A DNA stretch of 64,000 bases, taken from NCBI GenBank assembly GCA_963514095.1, contig OY741268.1:2874001-2938000 (forward strand), written 5' to 3'. Both the position numbers and the translations under genes were made by a program. Shown here in pieces: positions 43,709 to 55,734 of this stretch (the first letter of the stretch is position 1; the number at the start of each line of letters is the position of its first letter). Origin of the DNA: Eutrigla gurnardus. Lineage: Eukaryota > Chordata > Actinopteri > Perciformes > Triglidae. Under the pieces are notes generated by a model, which made no database searches, had not been told where the DNA came from, and saw only the letters and a program-made list of their open reading frames with translations.

Positions 43709-44103
43709 GGGCCCTAGTTTCGTGGCGCAGCGCAGGGTGGCGGAGCCGGCGTAATGCAAGTTTCGACCCGCGCAGCCTTGCACAGGGTCAGTTTGGCAGT
43801 TTGGTGGATCGCCTGCGCCAAGATGGGTGTGGCGGCGCAGCAGGGGGAGGCGTCACAGATTCAGCTTGGTGAAGATCTGAATCGGCTGTGTTAATCCCAG
43901 TCCACGCCTCGTCTCCTCCTCGTCTCCCACTCACGCCTTCTTCTCCTCCCTCTTTCCCACTTGCGCGGGTGGGCGAGACGGGAGGTGTGCCTGCGCGAGC
44001 CTGCGCGGTGCACGAAACTTGCAAAGTCCAGGCGGACACACCCCGTCGGCGTGGCGCAGGTGCGCTGAGTGCTGACTGCGCCTGGTCTACGAAACTAGGG
44101 CCC
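43709..44103 (-). mobile_element. MITE copy D, GGGCCCTAGTTTCG family, internally deleted
   Basis: 395 bp with both termini and the orientation of copy B. The flanks are ATT and AAT, an imperfect duplication. The interior joins at TTGG: copy B has 'cagcttggcg' and 'tgattggtga' on the two sides of the missing 531 bases, and here they are fused as 'cagcttggtga'. Confidence 0.85.
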
Positions 44104-44106
44104 AAT

Positions 44107-44566
44107 GTGTTTTTTTTAATTCAGAAGTGGCTGTTCTTACACTTTTATATCACAATTCTGTTGCTCATGGTAAAATATAAAAGAAGTCTTGTTCTCAAGG
44201 AATTACAGTTGTTTTTTAATCTGATAGGTGCAAGAAAGCTGGCTGTTCAATAAGTAGTTTGAGCAGGAATTGTTTTTGTTATTGTCAGAAACAACTGCAG
44301 TATTTCTCTGTTCCTTCTCCCACCGCCTGTTTCTCCAACAAAAGTTGACTGGAAGAAGGACTGATTGTACATGCTTGTGGCCTACTTTCTAGGTGTTATG
44401 TGTTGTTGTTCATCATTGCAATCTTGGGGAGAAGAGCAAGTCTTTGGGGGAAAAAACCTCCCTGAGGGATCAGAGAGAGATTTCAGTCCCCACTGATTCT
44501 GGAAAGATAACTCTCTGAGGAATGATGTAGTGTTATTAAGGCCGGTCGCTTGCAAGCACACACGCA

Positions 44567-44613
<47 letters not shown>

Positions 44614-45632
44614 ACAAGATGCAGAACTCTAACTACAACATAATCAAACATTTATTCAGTGAGGTGATAGTAAGGATGCCAACTGTGTTTCACCCAATAC
44701 TCCTTGGGTGAAAGACCTTTACTCCTAAGACCTTTTACAGAGGAGAGGTGGACACCAAAGACGGAGAATTTATGGATGATGGATGTTATTGTGGGTTCAG
44801 ATGTACTGCTTAGATGACTCATTTGGATTTTTTTATCACATTTAATTGCATAAAGATGAATAAAAGACAATCCTGATTAAAAGACAAGCCAAGTCCTCGT
44901 CATGCACCTGTTCTTGGAAATTTCTGGTGAACCTGCATGATTTTTTCTGATATCTCTGGAATCCGACCCGGTGGCAACAACGACAACCATCAGGAATAAC
45001 TCCATAGTAATAGCAAGTCTTCCTGCTGATGGTCTCGTTTACTTATGTAGGTCACATCAAGGAGTGGTGTTTTGGGGGAGGGCAGCTGAACCTATAAAAA
45101 AAGTGTTTGCTTATTTTCTATCCTATTTTAAGATAATCATAAAGATTGCAGTTTGTGGCTGAATATTTCATGTGGTTTTGGGTGGTTGGGATCTGCGGCC
45201 ATCTGGCTCATCGAGTGCCTTTCTTCCATTAAATAGGGAAGTGGTGGGGTGCTGCGGGGAGGAAAAAAAGATGTGGAATGTCCTGGCTGGGAGCCGAGTG
45301 CCATGCCACACACCTGTCGGTGAATATTTCATGTCCAACCCCAATCAGAGCACCAGAAGACTTTAATGTTTGTTTACACATCTGTTCTGCGCTCCTGGAT
45401 CCAGGTTGTTCTAATGACTGACTATTCAAATACAAAGGGAAAATACAAAGGCTCCACATTGGCCTACTGGAAGAGCTGCTCTGAACAAGAAAACTTTTTT
45501 CCTGTTGTGGGTTAATGCAACTTCTCTGGTGAGGAAAATTACCCAACCACACCCATATTCCTGACATACCCCCCCCAATTATATAGTTTAATAAAAAAAA
45601 AAAAAAGCTCCAATAATTTCCTAAAACAACTG
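44107..45632. other. No recognisable gene; (CA)n at 44565-44611
   Basis: A CA-dinucleotide run and AT-rich sequence. The frames seen contain the microsatellite or lack family motifs. Confidence 0.4.
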
Positions 45633-45936
45633 GGGCCTCATGTATCAATGTTGCGTACGCACAAAAACGTGGCGTACGTAATTTTCCACGCCAACGTTCA
45701 GATGTATCAAAAGTGAAATGAGCGTGGAAATGTGCGGTGTCCCACGCCAGCGCACGTTTCTACAGCTATTGTTCCTTTGGCGACGCTCTGAGGTGATGCT
45801 GGGAAACTGTTAATTATGTGAAAACAATTAGTCCTCAGAGTAATGTGCACATCAGAGACACATTAATGGACAATTAACACACACGTGTTTGCAATCATAT
45901 GGATGGATATAAAAGCATGCGCAAAGTGATGAAAAA

Positions 45937-46618
45937 ATGGCATTAACAATGGCAGCCGTGGCCTTGTTAGAAGACATCGCAAACGGTAACATCAGACGTG
46001 AGAGGGTGTTTATAAAACGGGAGGATATGTTAGCAAATGACGACAACTGGCTCATGAGTCGTTTAAGGTTGCCGAGGCCAGTGTTACTGGAGCTGTGCGC
46101 AGAGCTGCGGCCGGCCCTAGAAAGAAACACAGCCAGGAGCCAGGGGTTGTCCGTGCCCACACAGGTGCTGACCACTCTGGGGTTTCTGGCAACAGGAGCC
46201 TTCCAGAGGGAACTGGCCGACCGGTCAGGAGTGTGCCAGTCCACTCTGAGCCGAGCAATGCCAGCTGTGTGGGACGGGATCAGAATGTCATCCAGGTACA
46301 TCAAATTCCCATACAATGCTGTTGAACAGGCCAACATTAAAGCGCAATTTGCAGCAAGAGCCGGTTTCCCTAATGTAATCGGAGCTATTGACTGCACACA
46401 TGTTGCTATAAAAGCGCCATCACAGGATGAATTTGTTTTTGTCAACAGGAAACATTTTCATTCAATAAATGTTCAAATAATATGTGATGCGCAAATGCAG
46501 CTCACCAACATCGTGGCAAGGTGGCCTGGTTCAACGCTCGTTCATTCTTACTAATAGCATGGTTGGTAACAGGCTGGAAGCTGGCACGGTGTGCGATGGG
46601 TGGCTTCTCGGTGAGTAA
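45937..46618 (+). pseudogene. HARBI1-type transposase, first exon, H1
   Basis: It starts MALTMAAVALLEDIANGNIR. A helix-turn-helix region (about residues 70-105: LGFLATGAFQRELADRSGV) is followed by FPNVIGAIDCTHVAI, which contains the first catalytic Asp at residue 152. A 5-bp loss at about 46531, relative to H2, shifts the frame exactly at the WPGST(HD) motif and destroys the second catalytic Asp. After the shift the frame runs to GWLLG with a GTGAGT donor near 46611. Downstream exons with the third acidic residue are absent. Confidence 0.88.
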
Positions 46619-46969
46619 ATGTATCCGTTTAATTGCGCCCCGAATGTAAACCAGCACGATGCCCATTTGGGCACGTGCATTCAAATATGTGCATTTGTTT
46701 TTCCCTGGTGAAAATAGAGCGGCAGAGCTATCTAACAAGCCCTTTATTGTCTCCTTGTGTTCAGTATTTGTGTCGATAAACGCGTGCGTAAAGTTGGAAA
46801 TGTCACACTGCAGTAGCCACGGTGCACTTCTGCAGTCATTAATATAAGTGTGATCAGTCTTGTCAATCCTTGTAATGAAGTTGTTTTGTCCTTCTGTTTG
46901 TTTCCCACTAACGGTAGCATATATATATATATATATATATTTTACAAAAAGTAATAGTGATTCGTGCGC

Positions 46970-47144
46970 TGCTCCGACCCCACAGTGTTCACTGCCTCAC
47001 ACACACGCTCCCACTCACATTTCTTTTTTTTGTGTTAATGCCTGATGAGAGGCTACCAAATAATACTGTTCTTCGAGTCTCGACTTCGTTTACGAGCGTT
47101 TCGAGCTCAGACTCGGTGAAGTTGCGCTTCTTCCCTTTACTCAT
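46970..47144 (-). pseudogene. Myb/SANT-like partner protein, first exon, H1
   Basis: From ATG at 47144 the frame reads MSKGKKRNFTESELETLVNE and on to FGSLSSGIN. An eight-A run (nine in H2) then shifts it before the C-W-(E/Q) segment. It is the N-terminal helix region of the Myb-like proteins that accompany Harbinger transposases. Confidence 0.75.
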
Positions 47145-47422
47145 TTTGTAGATCTGATGGTGCAGAGAGGGGAATCCCCGGTGCAGGCCCTATTTAAATG
47201 CATTTGCATATTTAAATGGAGGCGTGGACAGGGAGGAGTTTAGCACTTCTACATGTGCGCTCAATTCCACGTTGATTGGGATGTACAAAGGAAAAGTGCT
47301 TGGATCCATGCGTACGCACACTTTGATACATCTGATTTTTTTTGTGCGTACGACAGTTTCTGGATTCTAGCGTACGCCATGTTTCAGTAGGAAATCCACG
47401 CAATTCTTAGTACATGAGGCCC

Positions 47423-48096
47423 CCGGTCACTATAGTTTTTTTTAGCAAATGTTACTCACACAGGAAAAGGTGCATTTGTTGGGGACTATTTTCAGTGAAA
47501 TTACAATGTTTTAAATGGTGTTACTTTAAATAACGTATCCACTGAGACATTCATCTTGAGCTTAATAATCACCAGCTCAATTCAAAATTAATAACGGGTA
47601 TCTTGTATTGTCTGAAGGCTCATGCACAGATTCAAACATGCTATACTTTTAGATCGAAGTAGTATTTTTAGGTTTATGAGCATTACGGTGACTATAAAAC
47701 AAATAATAATATATATAAAAAACACAAAGGTCATTTAATACATGATTAAAAGTATGTGTATATTTGACATTGCAAGACAGAGGATCAATATTAGATATTA
47801 ACCGGAGAGCTGCCATTAGACCCTTATTATTTCAGTTATTGTGTTTAGTGTAAATGATCAGAAACATAATTTGTTGCAATAAAGGAAATAAATACCACCA
47901 ATGAATTGTGTAACCCAGGTTTCTAGGTTTAATTATGAGACTGTAAATAAATAATTATTTACTCACTATACTGGATTCATAGTGCTCACCATCCAATCAG
48001 AACCCTGCTTACTATGTGAGTTAGATTACCAGCATTTGCTCTCAACACTTTTTTTTCACGGACAACATCAGAGTAAGACACAGGTTGAATGTTGTT
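47423..48096. other. No recognisable feature
   Basis: AT-rich sequence between H1 and the SINE; nothing recognised. Confidence 0.4.
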
Positions 48097-48370
48097 GTAA
48101 ATGGACCTGCATTGATATAGCGCTTCTCTTTACTTACTGCTTTACTAGCTACTCAAGGCGCTTCACACTACATTCAGTCACTTTTACCCGTTCGCACACA
48201 CATTCATACAGTGAACTCATTCACATTCACACATGGCGCATTGGGGGCAATTGGAGGTTCAGTATCTTGCCCAAGGACACTTCTGCATGCAGACTGAAGG
48301 AGCCGGGATTCAAACCACCAAACTTCTGATTGGAGGAAAACTTGCGCTACGTCTGAGCCACAGCCACCTG
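48097..48370 (-). mobile_element. tRNA-derived SINE, minus strand
   Basis: On the minus strand, 'gtggctcagacg' (48362-48351) and GGTTTGAATCC (48316-48306) are A- and B-box remnants. The body follows ('gtccttgggcaag', 'gaatgtgtgtgcgaacggg') and the 3' end is 'agcgctatatcaatgcagg'. Related to 20212-20424 but diverged. Confidence 0.8.
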
Positions 48371-49498
48371 TTGTGTGAAGTCAGACATTGACAATGTCTG
48401 CTCCTGTCAACAACTGTCTCTGGAAATGTGGGAATCTGGAGTGTGAGCCATGCTCTTTCACATGCCAGTAAAGTATTTTTAAGAATGACCTTTTCTGGTG
48501 AGTGAATTTTACTGCTAATCTTTGTGAGTGAATAAATTCCATCTGAATTGTGTGAATTGTTAAAAGAAATTGTGGTTGAGTGTGTTAGAAGATATTTCTG
48601 TGTAAATTGGTTGTTTATTAGTCTCTAGAAAACAACATTTGGGTTCATGGATTCTGTTTTATTCTGAACATTGCATTGTTTTGCGAACAGTGCGTTGCAA
48701 TTTCACTCCCTGCCTGTCTGTAATTGCGAGTGTGGTAGCAATGCTAATGAGAGGGAAAGTAGATTTTTGGTATTAGCAACTATTTCACATAGAAAATTAA
48801 GAGACCACTGCAAAATTATCACTTTCTCTGGTTTTACTTTTTTACAATATGTGTTAAGTAAAATTAACATTGTTGCTTTATTCTATAACTACTGACAACA
48901 ATTCTTCCAAAATCCAAATATTGACATTTACAGCATATATATTTTCAGAAAATTACAATTAGTCAAAATAACAAAAAATATCCAGTGTTTTCAGACCTCG
49001 AATAATGCAAAGAAAACAAGTTAATACTTATTTTAAATTACACAATACTAAATTGAAGAGTTTATAAATCAATATTTGGTGGAAAACCCTATGGAGCATT
49101 GTCCTACTGGAAGAACCCATTCTGAGTGTTGGGGAACATTTTCAGAGCAGAGGGAAGCAGCTTTTCTTCCAGGAGGACCTTGTACGGGTCTTGATTCAAG
49201 CATCCTTCGCACAGACAAACCTGCCTGATTCCAGTCTTCCTGAGGACCCCAGGGGCCTCATTTATAAAACTGTGCGTAGGATCCTTACTAAAAGTGTACG
49301 TACGCCAAAAAGCCAAAGTTTGCATGCGCCAAAAAAAAAATCTGATTTATAAAACTGTGCGCACGCAAGCTGTACGCAATGTTCCCTTTATAAATCACAG
49401 GATCACCTACAAGTGTGCGTACCTGAATCCCGCCCTGTACACGCCCACATTTTACTATGTTAATGAGCCGGCATGCAATCGTTTCCGTGTGGTGAATC

Positions 49499-50178
49499 AC
49501 GGCGACAGGTCAGGAAAAAGCAAGGAAACGTAACTTTTCAGAAACGGAGAAAGAGACACTTGTTGGGGAGGTGGAGGCCCGGAAAATAATTTAATTTAGT
49601 GGCCACAGCAGCGGGATCACGAATAAAAAGACGCAGTGCGAGTGGCAACACATTGCTGCTGCAGTCAACGGCGTCAGTGGGACGGAGCAGACGGTGATCT
49701 GAAGGTAAATGACATCTTTCCGCTCCTAACATGGATTTAATGTATTGCTTGAGTATTTGAGGAAGTTTGATTTTGATGTGACTTTGACGGGGATTGTGTC
49801 TGAAAAGGAGGGAGACACAGACGCGACTGAGACCAGAGGGATAAGGGTGAACAGAATTTAAACTTTTATTGTATATAAAACAAAACGTTAAATAGTTTTT
49901 GTCCTTCCAGAGTCTGCAGCGTTGGGCGTAGAGGAGGGTGATGGTGAGGAGGGTGACGGTGAGGAGGGTGATGTGAGGAGGGTGACGGGCCCTCGGCACA
50001 GCGTCCGGGTCCGGCGCAAAGCAGCAGTGCACCCCGGACGCATGGCACATCAAGCGGTCGGGTGCTCACTGATGCTGTCCTGCAACTTCAGCGAGACACA
50101 ATCACCGCCATCAACAACGTTGCAGATGAGCTACGGCAAACGCGCAATGTGATTAATAAAATAATACGTTTACAATAA
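49499..50178 (+). pseudogene. Myb/SANT-like protein of H3, first and last exons
   Basis: Exon 1 (about 49499-49704) reads KARKRNFSETEKETLVGEVE, then after an in-frame stop SGITNKKTQCEWQHIAAAVN, and ends at a GTAAAT donor. The last exon starts after TTCCAG at 49911 with EEGDGEEGD repeats. A one-base loss near 49972 shifts the frame. It closes with DAVLQLQRDTITAINNVADE and a heptad-like tail ending at a stop at 50176-50178. The C-terminal helix is the probable interaction segment. Confidence 0.75.
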
Positions 50179-50202
50179 ACATTGATTGTTGTCTTCCTTA
50201 TC

Positions 50203-50397
50203 TTACAAACGCATAACATCCTCACGGATTCTTGCGCCCTGTTGATACCCCTCCAGTCGGGCAGGGGGCCGTGGCTCGGGGTCATCGATAAATTTGCGCT
50301 CTCCACGCTCCACGACTGAGCGCGCACGAGCGTGCCACTCATTATAGCGCATTTCCTCTGCGCTCTGGTGGTTTGAAAACGAGGATAAGTGTAACAA
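50203..50397 (-). pseudogene. HARBI1-type transposase C-terminus of H3, in-frame deletion
   Basis: The frame reads EMRYNEWHARARSVVERGER, the segment containing the third catalytic Glu (VVER). It passes directly to DDPEPRPPARLEGYQQGARI and REDVMRL at the end. The 'LHN' region normally between these blocks has been removed without losing frame. Confidence 0.75.
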
Positions 50398-51281
50398 TTA
50401 TACGATGGCTTAATGGCTGTATGTATGTGCGTTGATGATATATGCACATAAATAAGGAGAATATTTAGTTATTCCCGCTGTGGTCTACAGTGATCTAATG
50501 GAAGGTATTTATTGTATCCTGTATTACATGCATTTGGGCCGTCTCCTCCTCCTCCTCCTGCGGTGACAGCGCAGATTCAATATTTCAAAATTATTTTGAT
50601 TTAAGATACAAGTCAGATTTTAAAAGAAGGTGTTAACATGAAAAAAACTATCACTCATTAAAAGCGTCAAAAACATTGCTGGAGTTCATCATGATAACGC
50701 AGATCTAACGTATGATATGGAGTATAATTAAATGTGTGCGAGTCATCAAAAATATATAGTTCTTCTCACGTTTACTGCTGATTCCCCTCCAGTCTCCAGA
50801 ATGTGCGTACCGGTACGCATGCCTCAGAGTTTGCTTACGGGTACGCACACTTTCCCGTCAAGTTTGGTTTTTATAGATCACAACATTTGCGTGGAAAGTG
50901 GCGTACGCACGTTTCCAGCCCCGTTTTGTGCGTACGCAAGCTTTATAAATGAGGGCCCAGATCATCACGATTCTTCACCACTCTGGCTTGTAGGCCTCTC
51001 CAGGGGCCTCATGTACTAAGAATTGCGTGGATTTCCTACTGAAACATGGCGTACGCTAGAATCCAGAAACTGTCGTACGCACAAAATAAATCAGATGTAT
51101 CAAAGTGTGCGTACGCATGGATCCAAGCACTTTTCCTTTGTACATCCCAATCCACGTGGAATTGAGCGCACATGTAGAAGTGCTAAACTCCTCCCTGTCC
51201 ACGCCCCAATTTAAATATGCAAATGAATTTAAATAGGGCCTGCACCGGGGATTCCCCTCTCTGCACCATCAGATCTACAAA

Positions 51282-51484
51282 ATGAAAAAGGGAAGAAGCG
51301 CAACTTCACCGAGTCTGAGCTCGAAACGCTCGTAAACGAAGTCGAGACTCGAAGAACAGTATTATTTGGTAGCCTCTCATCAGGCATAAACACAAAAAAA
51401 AAGAAATGTGAGTGGGAGCGTGTGTGTGAGGCAGTGAACACTGTGGGGTCGGAGCAGCGCACGAATCACTATTACTTTTTGTAA
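51282..51484 (+). pseudogene. Myb/SANT-like partner protein, first exon, H2
   Basis: The frame KKRNFTESELETLVNEVETR runs through SGINTKKKKCEWERVCEAVN and ends at GSEQRT just before a (TA)n run. A one-base loss right after the ATG (relative to H1) puts the start out of frame. The nine-A run here keeps the C-W segment in frame, unlike H1. Confidence 0.78.
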
Positions 51485-51801
51485 AATATATATATATATA
51501 CGCTACCGTTAGTGGGAAACAAACAGAAGGACAAAACAACTTCATTACAAGGATTGACAAGACTGATCACACTTATATTAATGACTGCAGAAGTGCACCG
51601 TGGCTACTGCAGTGTGACATTTCCAACTTTACGCACGCGTTTATCGACACAAATACTGAACACAAGGAGACAATAAAGGGCTTGTTAGATAGCTCTGCCG
51701 CTCTATTTTCACCAGGGAAAAACAAATGCACATATTTGAATGCACGTGCCCAAATGGGCATCGTGCTGGTTTACATTCGGGGCGCAATTAAACGGATACA
51801 T

Positions 51802-52289
51802 TTACTCACCGAGAAGCCACCCATCGCGCACCGTGCCAGCCTCCAGCCTGTTACCAACCATGCTATTAGTAAGAATGAACGAGTCATGCGTTGAACCAGG
51901 CCACCTTGCCACGATGTTGGTGAGCTGCATTTGCGCATCACATATTATTTGAACATTTATTGAATGAAAATGTTTCCTGTTGACAAAAACAAATTCATCC
52001 TGTGATGGCGCTTTTATAGCAACATGTGTGCAGTCAATAGCTCTGATTACATTAGGGAAACCGGCTCTTGCTGCAAATTGCACTTTAATGTTGGCCTGTT
52101 CAACAGCATTGTATGGGAATGTGATGTACCTGGATGACATTCTGATCCCATCCCACACAGCTGGCATGGCGTCATGGCGTTGTCGTCATTTGCTAACATA
52201 TCCTCCCGTTTTCTAAACACCCTCTCACGTCTGATGTTACCGTTTGCGATGTCTTCTAACAAGGCCAAGGCTGCCATTGTTAATGCCAT
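51802..52289 (-). pseudogene. HARBI1-type transposase, first exon, H2
   Basis: It starts MALTMAALALLEDIANGNIR. A deletion after NDDN removes the helix-turn-helix region up to the AMPAVWDGIRMSSRYI segment and shifts the frame. The downstream part keeps the first catalytic Asp (AIDCTHVAI) and, unlike H1, the intact WPGSTHDSFIL with the second Asp. It ends at GWLLGE with a GT donor. Confidence 0.85.
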
Positions 52290-53052
52290 TTTTTCATCAC
52301 TTTGTGCATGCTTTTATATCCATCCATATGATTGCAAACACGTGTGTGTTAATTGTCCATTAATGTGTCTCTGATGTGCACATTACTCTGAGGACTAATT
52401 GTTTTCACATAATTAACAGTTTCCCAGCATCACCTCAGAGTGTCGCCAAAGGAACAATAGCTGTAGAAACGTGCGTACGCCAGCCATGAAGCTGCCGTGG
52501 GACACCGCACATTTCCACGATCATTTCACTTTTTATACATCTGAACGTTGACGTGGAAAATTACGTACGCCACGTTTTTGTGCGTACGCAACATTGATAC
52601 ATGAGGCCCCAGGTCTCCGTCTAACCAGTAGACCACCAGGTGTTGGACTCATCAGAGAAGAGACCTTCGTCTAGTCCTTCAGTCCAGTCCTGTTGGTATT
52701 TGTAAACCTCAGCCTGGCTCGTCTTTGCTTCTCATTTATGAAAGGCTTTTTTCTCTTTGCAGGACTTCAGTCCGGCCTCTAGGAGCCTGTTTCCAACCGT
52801 CCTCCTTGTGTACTTCACCCCAGCTGACATGTTCCATCCTTCCATTGTAGGTCACCTGATGTCCTTGATGTTTTTATACGTTTCCTTGTTAGATAAGATC
52901 TGGTTCAGGTGATCACCTGATCACTACCTCATTACCTAGAATGAGCTGTGTTGAAATTCAACTGGATACTGGAATTTAATATCTGCCACACGTGTAGAAA
53001 TGCTGATATAAGAAAACATTGGAGTGGTCTCTCAATTTTTTCCAGAGCTGTA

Positions 53053-55730
53053 TACATAAAGGCTCGGGGTATAACAAAATACATGGCATTACGTAATTAG
53101 CATACAAAAAAAGGTACCTGTATTTTCCTACATTTACAGAAAAAGGCATAATCAGATGATCAATATTTTTTGAAAAAATTGGGAATAGCAGGATTACAAG
53201 AATAAAATAATGTAAAATGAGATTATTGTGTTTTCATATTTCATAAATCAGTCTTTTTACAGTGCACCACACTCCATGTCATGAGAACTATACAGTATAT
53301 GCACTTGTGGCCAATTTGTCAGTTCTTCAGCCCTTTCTCATTCCCATGGGGTCAGATATCCATTATCTGATGGGCCGGATTTGGCTCATTTAACTTCCCT
53401 TTGTCCATTGCGCTCAAATACACGGCACAGCACGCATATTTAGAGGGTTGAAATAATACATAATTAATGAGGAAAATATTCATTATCAACATCGTCTTGT
53501 CATTTTTTGAGACCTTTGCAATATATTTTTAAGTTTATTAAGAACCTGCAGCAGAACCACTAAGTGGTCAGCCATTGATTATTTATAATTTTTCCTCATG
53601 TATGTTCAATAATGACATGTACATTTCATTATACACAACTGTCACTGCAACCCTAAATAAATTAGTTGGAGCAGAAATCTCTTTTAAATGTGTTTCAGTT
53701 ACCACCAAATGTCTGAAGACACTGATGAGTTCTCCACAACTGTGTGTGTGTGTGTGTGTCTAGGATGCGATTTGCTTGGCAACATTGATGCATTCCACCC
53801 TTTGAGGTGCTTTGAGAATAACAGCCACAAAAAGATATGCAGTCTTTTGCATGGAGTGGAATCGTATAAGAACGGCCGCATTGAGTTACATTTTACAATG
53901 ATTTCTTCGTTGAAGCTGTTCATGGAAATAAAATTGTGGTTGAATAAAGCAAACAAAAGCACAAGCCTCTTCAAATGTGGCCTGCTGGGGTGAGACGTTC
54001 AGCAGTGAATTAATGGAGCTTCTCCCATTACATCACATGCAAGGACATCACACTGACCCACAACAAAGATGAGTATTGCTCTGAATGTGTTGTATATGAA
54101 TGCCGGGTGGTCGGCACGCTGGCAGCGATGCAGCTCTGACCTACACCATTCTGTATTTCTATCAGACATACCAAAGCATCGCTTTCATTTCCTACAAAAA
54201 CATGTCCTCGTGTCATTGTCACAGGCATCAGTGAGAGGAACAGACAAAAAAAAAAAAAACATCCTCAGTGCTCCGTTTCTCTCATTTTCTATTCATAATT
54301 AAAGTGTCTCAGAGGACCCTTGCACTGCACTGCCCTATTTCCATATTCACGCACAAAGAAAGCCTTTTTTTAATGCTTTGTTCTGTCTGGAAACATCACT
54401 GCATTTCTTTCTCCTAAATTGTGTCTTCCCGTCCCCACAGAGTTGGATTGTTCTCTAATTCTGAATGTGGTCTGATGCTTCCATTTACAACATCCTGCCA
54501 TGGCGCCTATGCCCAGACTGTGTCCCATCATTTCCTTTGCATATGGAGTCTGAAGTCCAAATAAATAAAACAATACACAGCACTGACATCTGTATGAAGA
54601 AGCCACAACGGATCACAGAATGTACAGTAAGGCGAGTGACACACTGCTACAAACGACTTTATAGCACAATAAATAAAATCACATGTTTAAGTATTGCTGA
54701 CAGAGTGGATTTTCTGTGGTTCCATTTAAACTGCAGCTTGGTGTCCCAATTCTGGTTTCGTTTAATGTGTGGCACAGATCTGATGATTTCATCTCGGTGT
54801 CCACAGCAAACAGCTGCAGCGAGTCTCGCTCCACTCACCTCACGGATGAAAGAAGAGACTGGAACTTCCAAACAGATACCATTTTTTTATGTTTTTTAAA
54901 AGTAGAAACTAGAAGCTTTTCGATTCAAGTGTATTATTGATGTTTTCTGAAGCCCAGAAGAAACTGGAAGAAATGTTTTAAAATGTATCCTTCTGACCCC
55001 CACCATGGTCATATAGCCCACAGATACCAGATTGTACATCATTACCACTTTTAATTCTTCTTCTTCTTTATTTTATCTCATGTTCTTCCAGAACGTCCAC
55101 ACAGTCAGGAACACAGTCTCTGATTGGCCGACAGGCATGGAAGCAGAAAAATTGATAAATAATCACAGAAAACATTCAGTGTTGGATTTATCATTATGGA
55201 TTAATTATTTTTTATTTTTTTAAAGTCCTCATCAAAACGGCACAACGGTTAGCTTCTCAGCTAAAAGTCTCTCTTACAGTGTCTCTGAGATATATACGAT
55301 ACATCTTGACATGAAGTCTACTATATAGCCGTTAAAGGTTATATATTGGTGTAGTTGTATTTTAGGATTGTGATGAAAACTGGTCAGTTTGGATGGGAGA
55401 CATGCTGCAGCAGTGAATAAAACAATGTGCATTATAAAATATAAAATATATTAACAATGTAAATCAGGAATGAATAAACAAAATATTATGAGGAAAAACT
55501 ATAAAATAATACATATTTTAATGGTATTAACTAATGTGTTCACAGATTGTAGCATGTTCTAATACAGTTCAATGCAATGCACAAACATTGAACCTTTAGT
55601 TCTAGTATAGTCGTTATAGTCCATCACAAGGCAGCACTTGACAAAAGATCTTCTGATTTCTTCTGAGGACTTGTTATATCTTGGTGATGTGCTGGGACAT
55701 TTAATTGGCATGAAAAGAAATGCATGAACT
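53053..55730. other. No recognisable gene; (GT)n at 53741-53758
   Basis: Several frames of 60-140 codons on either strand have no family resemblance. A GT microsatellite and an A-run (54245-54260) are present. Confidence 0.4.
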
Positions 55731-55734
55731 GGTT

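Larger units (their letters stand above)
45633..47422 (+). mobile_element. Harbinger element H1 (CWG-target family), 1790 bp
   Basis: The ends are GGGCCTCATGTA and its inverse TACATGAGGCCC, with repeated GCGTACGCAC-like motifs beyond them. The flanks are CTG and CCG, one transition away from a 3-bp duplication. It carries the first exon of a HARBI1-type transposase on + and the start of a Myb-like gene on - (convergent). Between them later exons of both genes are deleted and a (TA)n run lies at 46919-46940. Nearly identical in inverse orientation to H2. Confidence 0.88.
49253..50957. mobile_element. Harbinger element H3 (related CAG-target family), 1705 bp
   Basis: The left end GGGCCTCATTTATAAA and inverse right end TTTATAAATGAGGGCC (one base changed) are flanked by CAG on both sides (49250-49252 and 50958-50960). 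Subterminal GCGTACGCA motifs are shared with H1/H2. It keeps first and last coding exons of a Myb-like gene on + and the C-terminus of the transposase on -, with the middle deleted. Confidence 0.88.
51004..52609 (-). mobile_element. Harbinger element H2 (CWG-target family), 1606 bp
   Basis: The ends are GGGCCTCATGTACTAAGAAT and, at the other side, the inverse of GGGCCTCATGTATCAATG. CAG flanks both ends (51001-51003 and 52610-52612), a perfect 3-bp duplication. It is an inverted near-copy of H1, lacking about 200 bases of the transposase N-terminal region. Confidence 0.92.
49085..52865 (-). pseudogene. Tc1-like transposase, split by H2 and H3
   Basis: Blocks on the minus strand are SAGVKYTRRTVGNRLLEAGL and KPF..EKQRRARLRF-type sequence with SDES at 52865-52640, a short bridge (50961-51000), and CEGCLNQDPYKVLLEEKLLP followed by FFQ (49230-49090). 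They follow the order of Tc1 transposases from the paired/HTH end through the DDE core. Stops and shifts are numerous. Confidence 0.7.
48783..53050 (-). mobile_element. Tc1/mariner element relic hosting two Harbinger insertions
   Basis: The left end 'gaaaattaagagaccactgc' and the right end, read inward, 'aaaaattgagagaccactcc' form inverted repeats next to TA dinucleotides (48781-48782 and 53051-53052). The interior reads as a Tc1-like transposase on the minus strand once H3 (49253-50957) and H2 (51004-52609) are set aside. Both insertions carry CAG duplications within the Tc1 coding region. Confidence 0.75.

Noticed and set aside
54465..54899. 144-codon plus-strand frame
   Set aside because: No recognisable motif; an opposite-strand frame overlaps it; nothing supports a gene.
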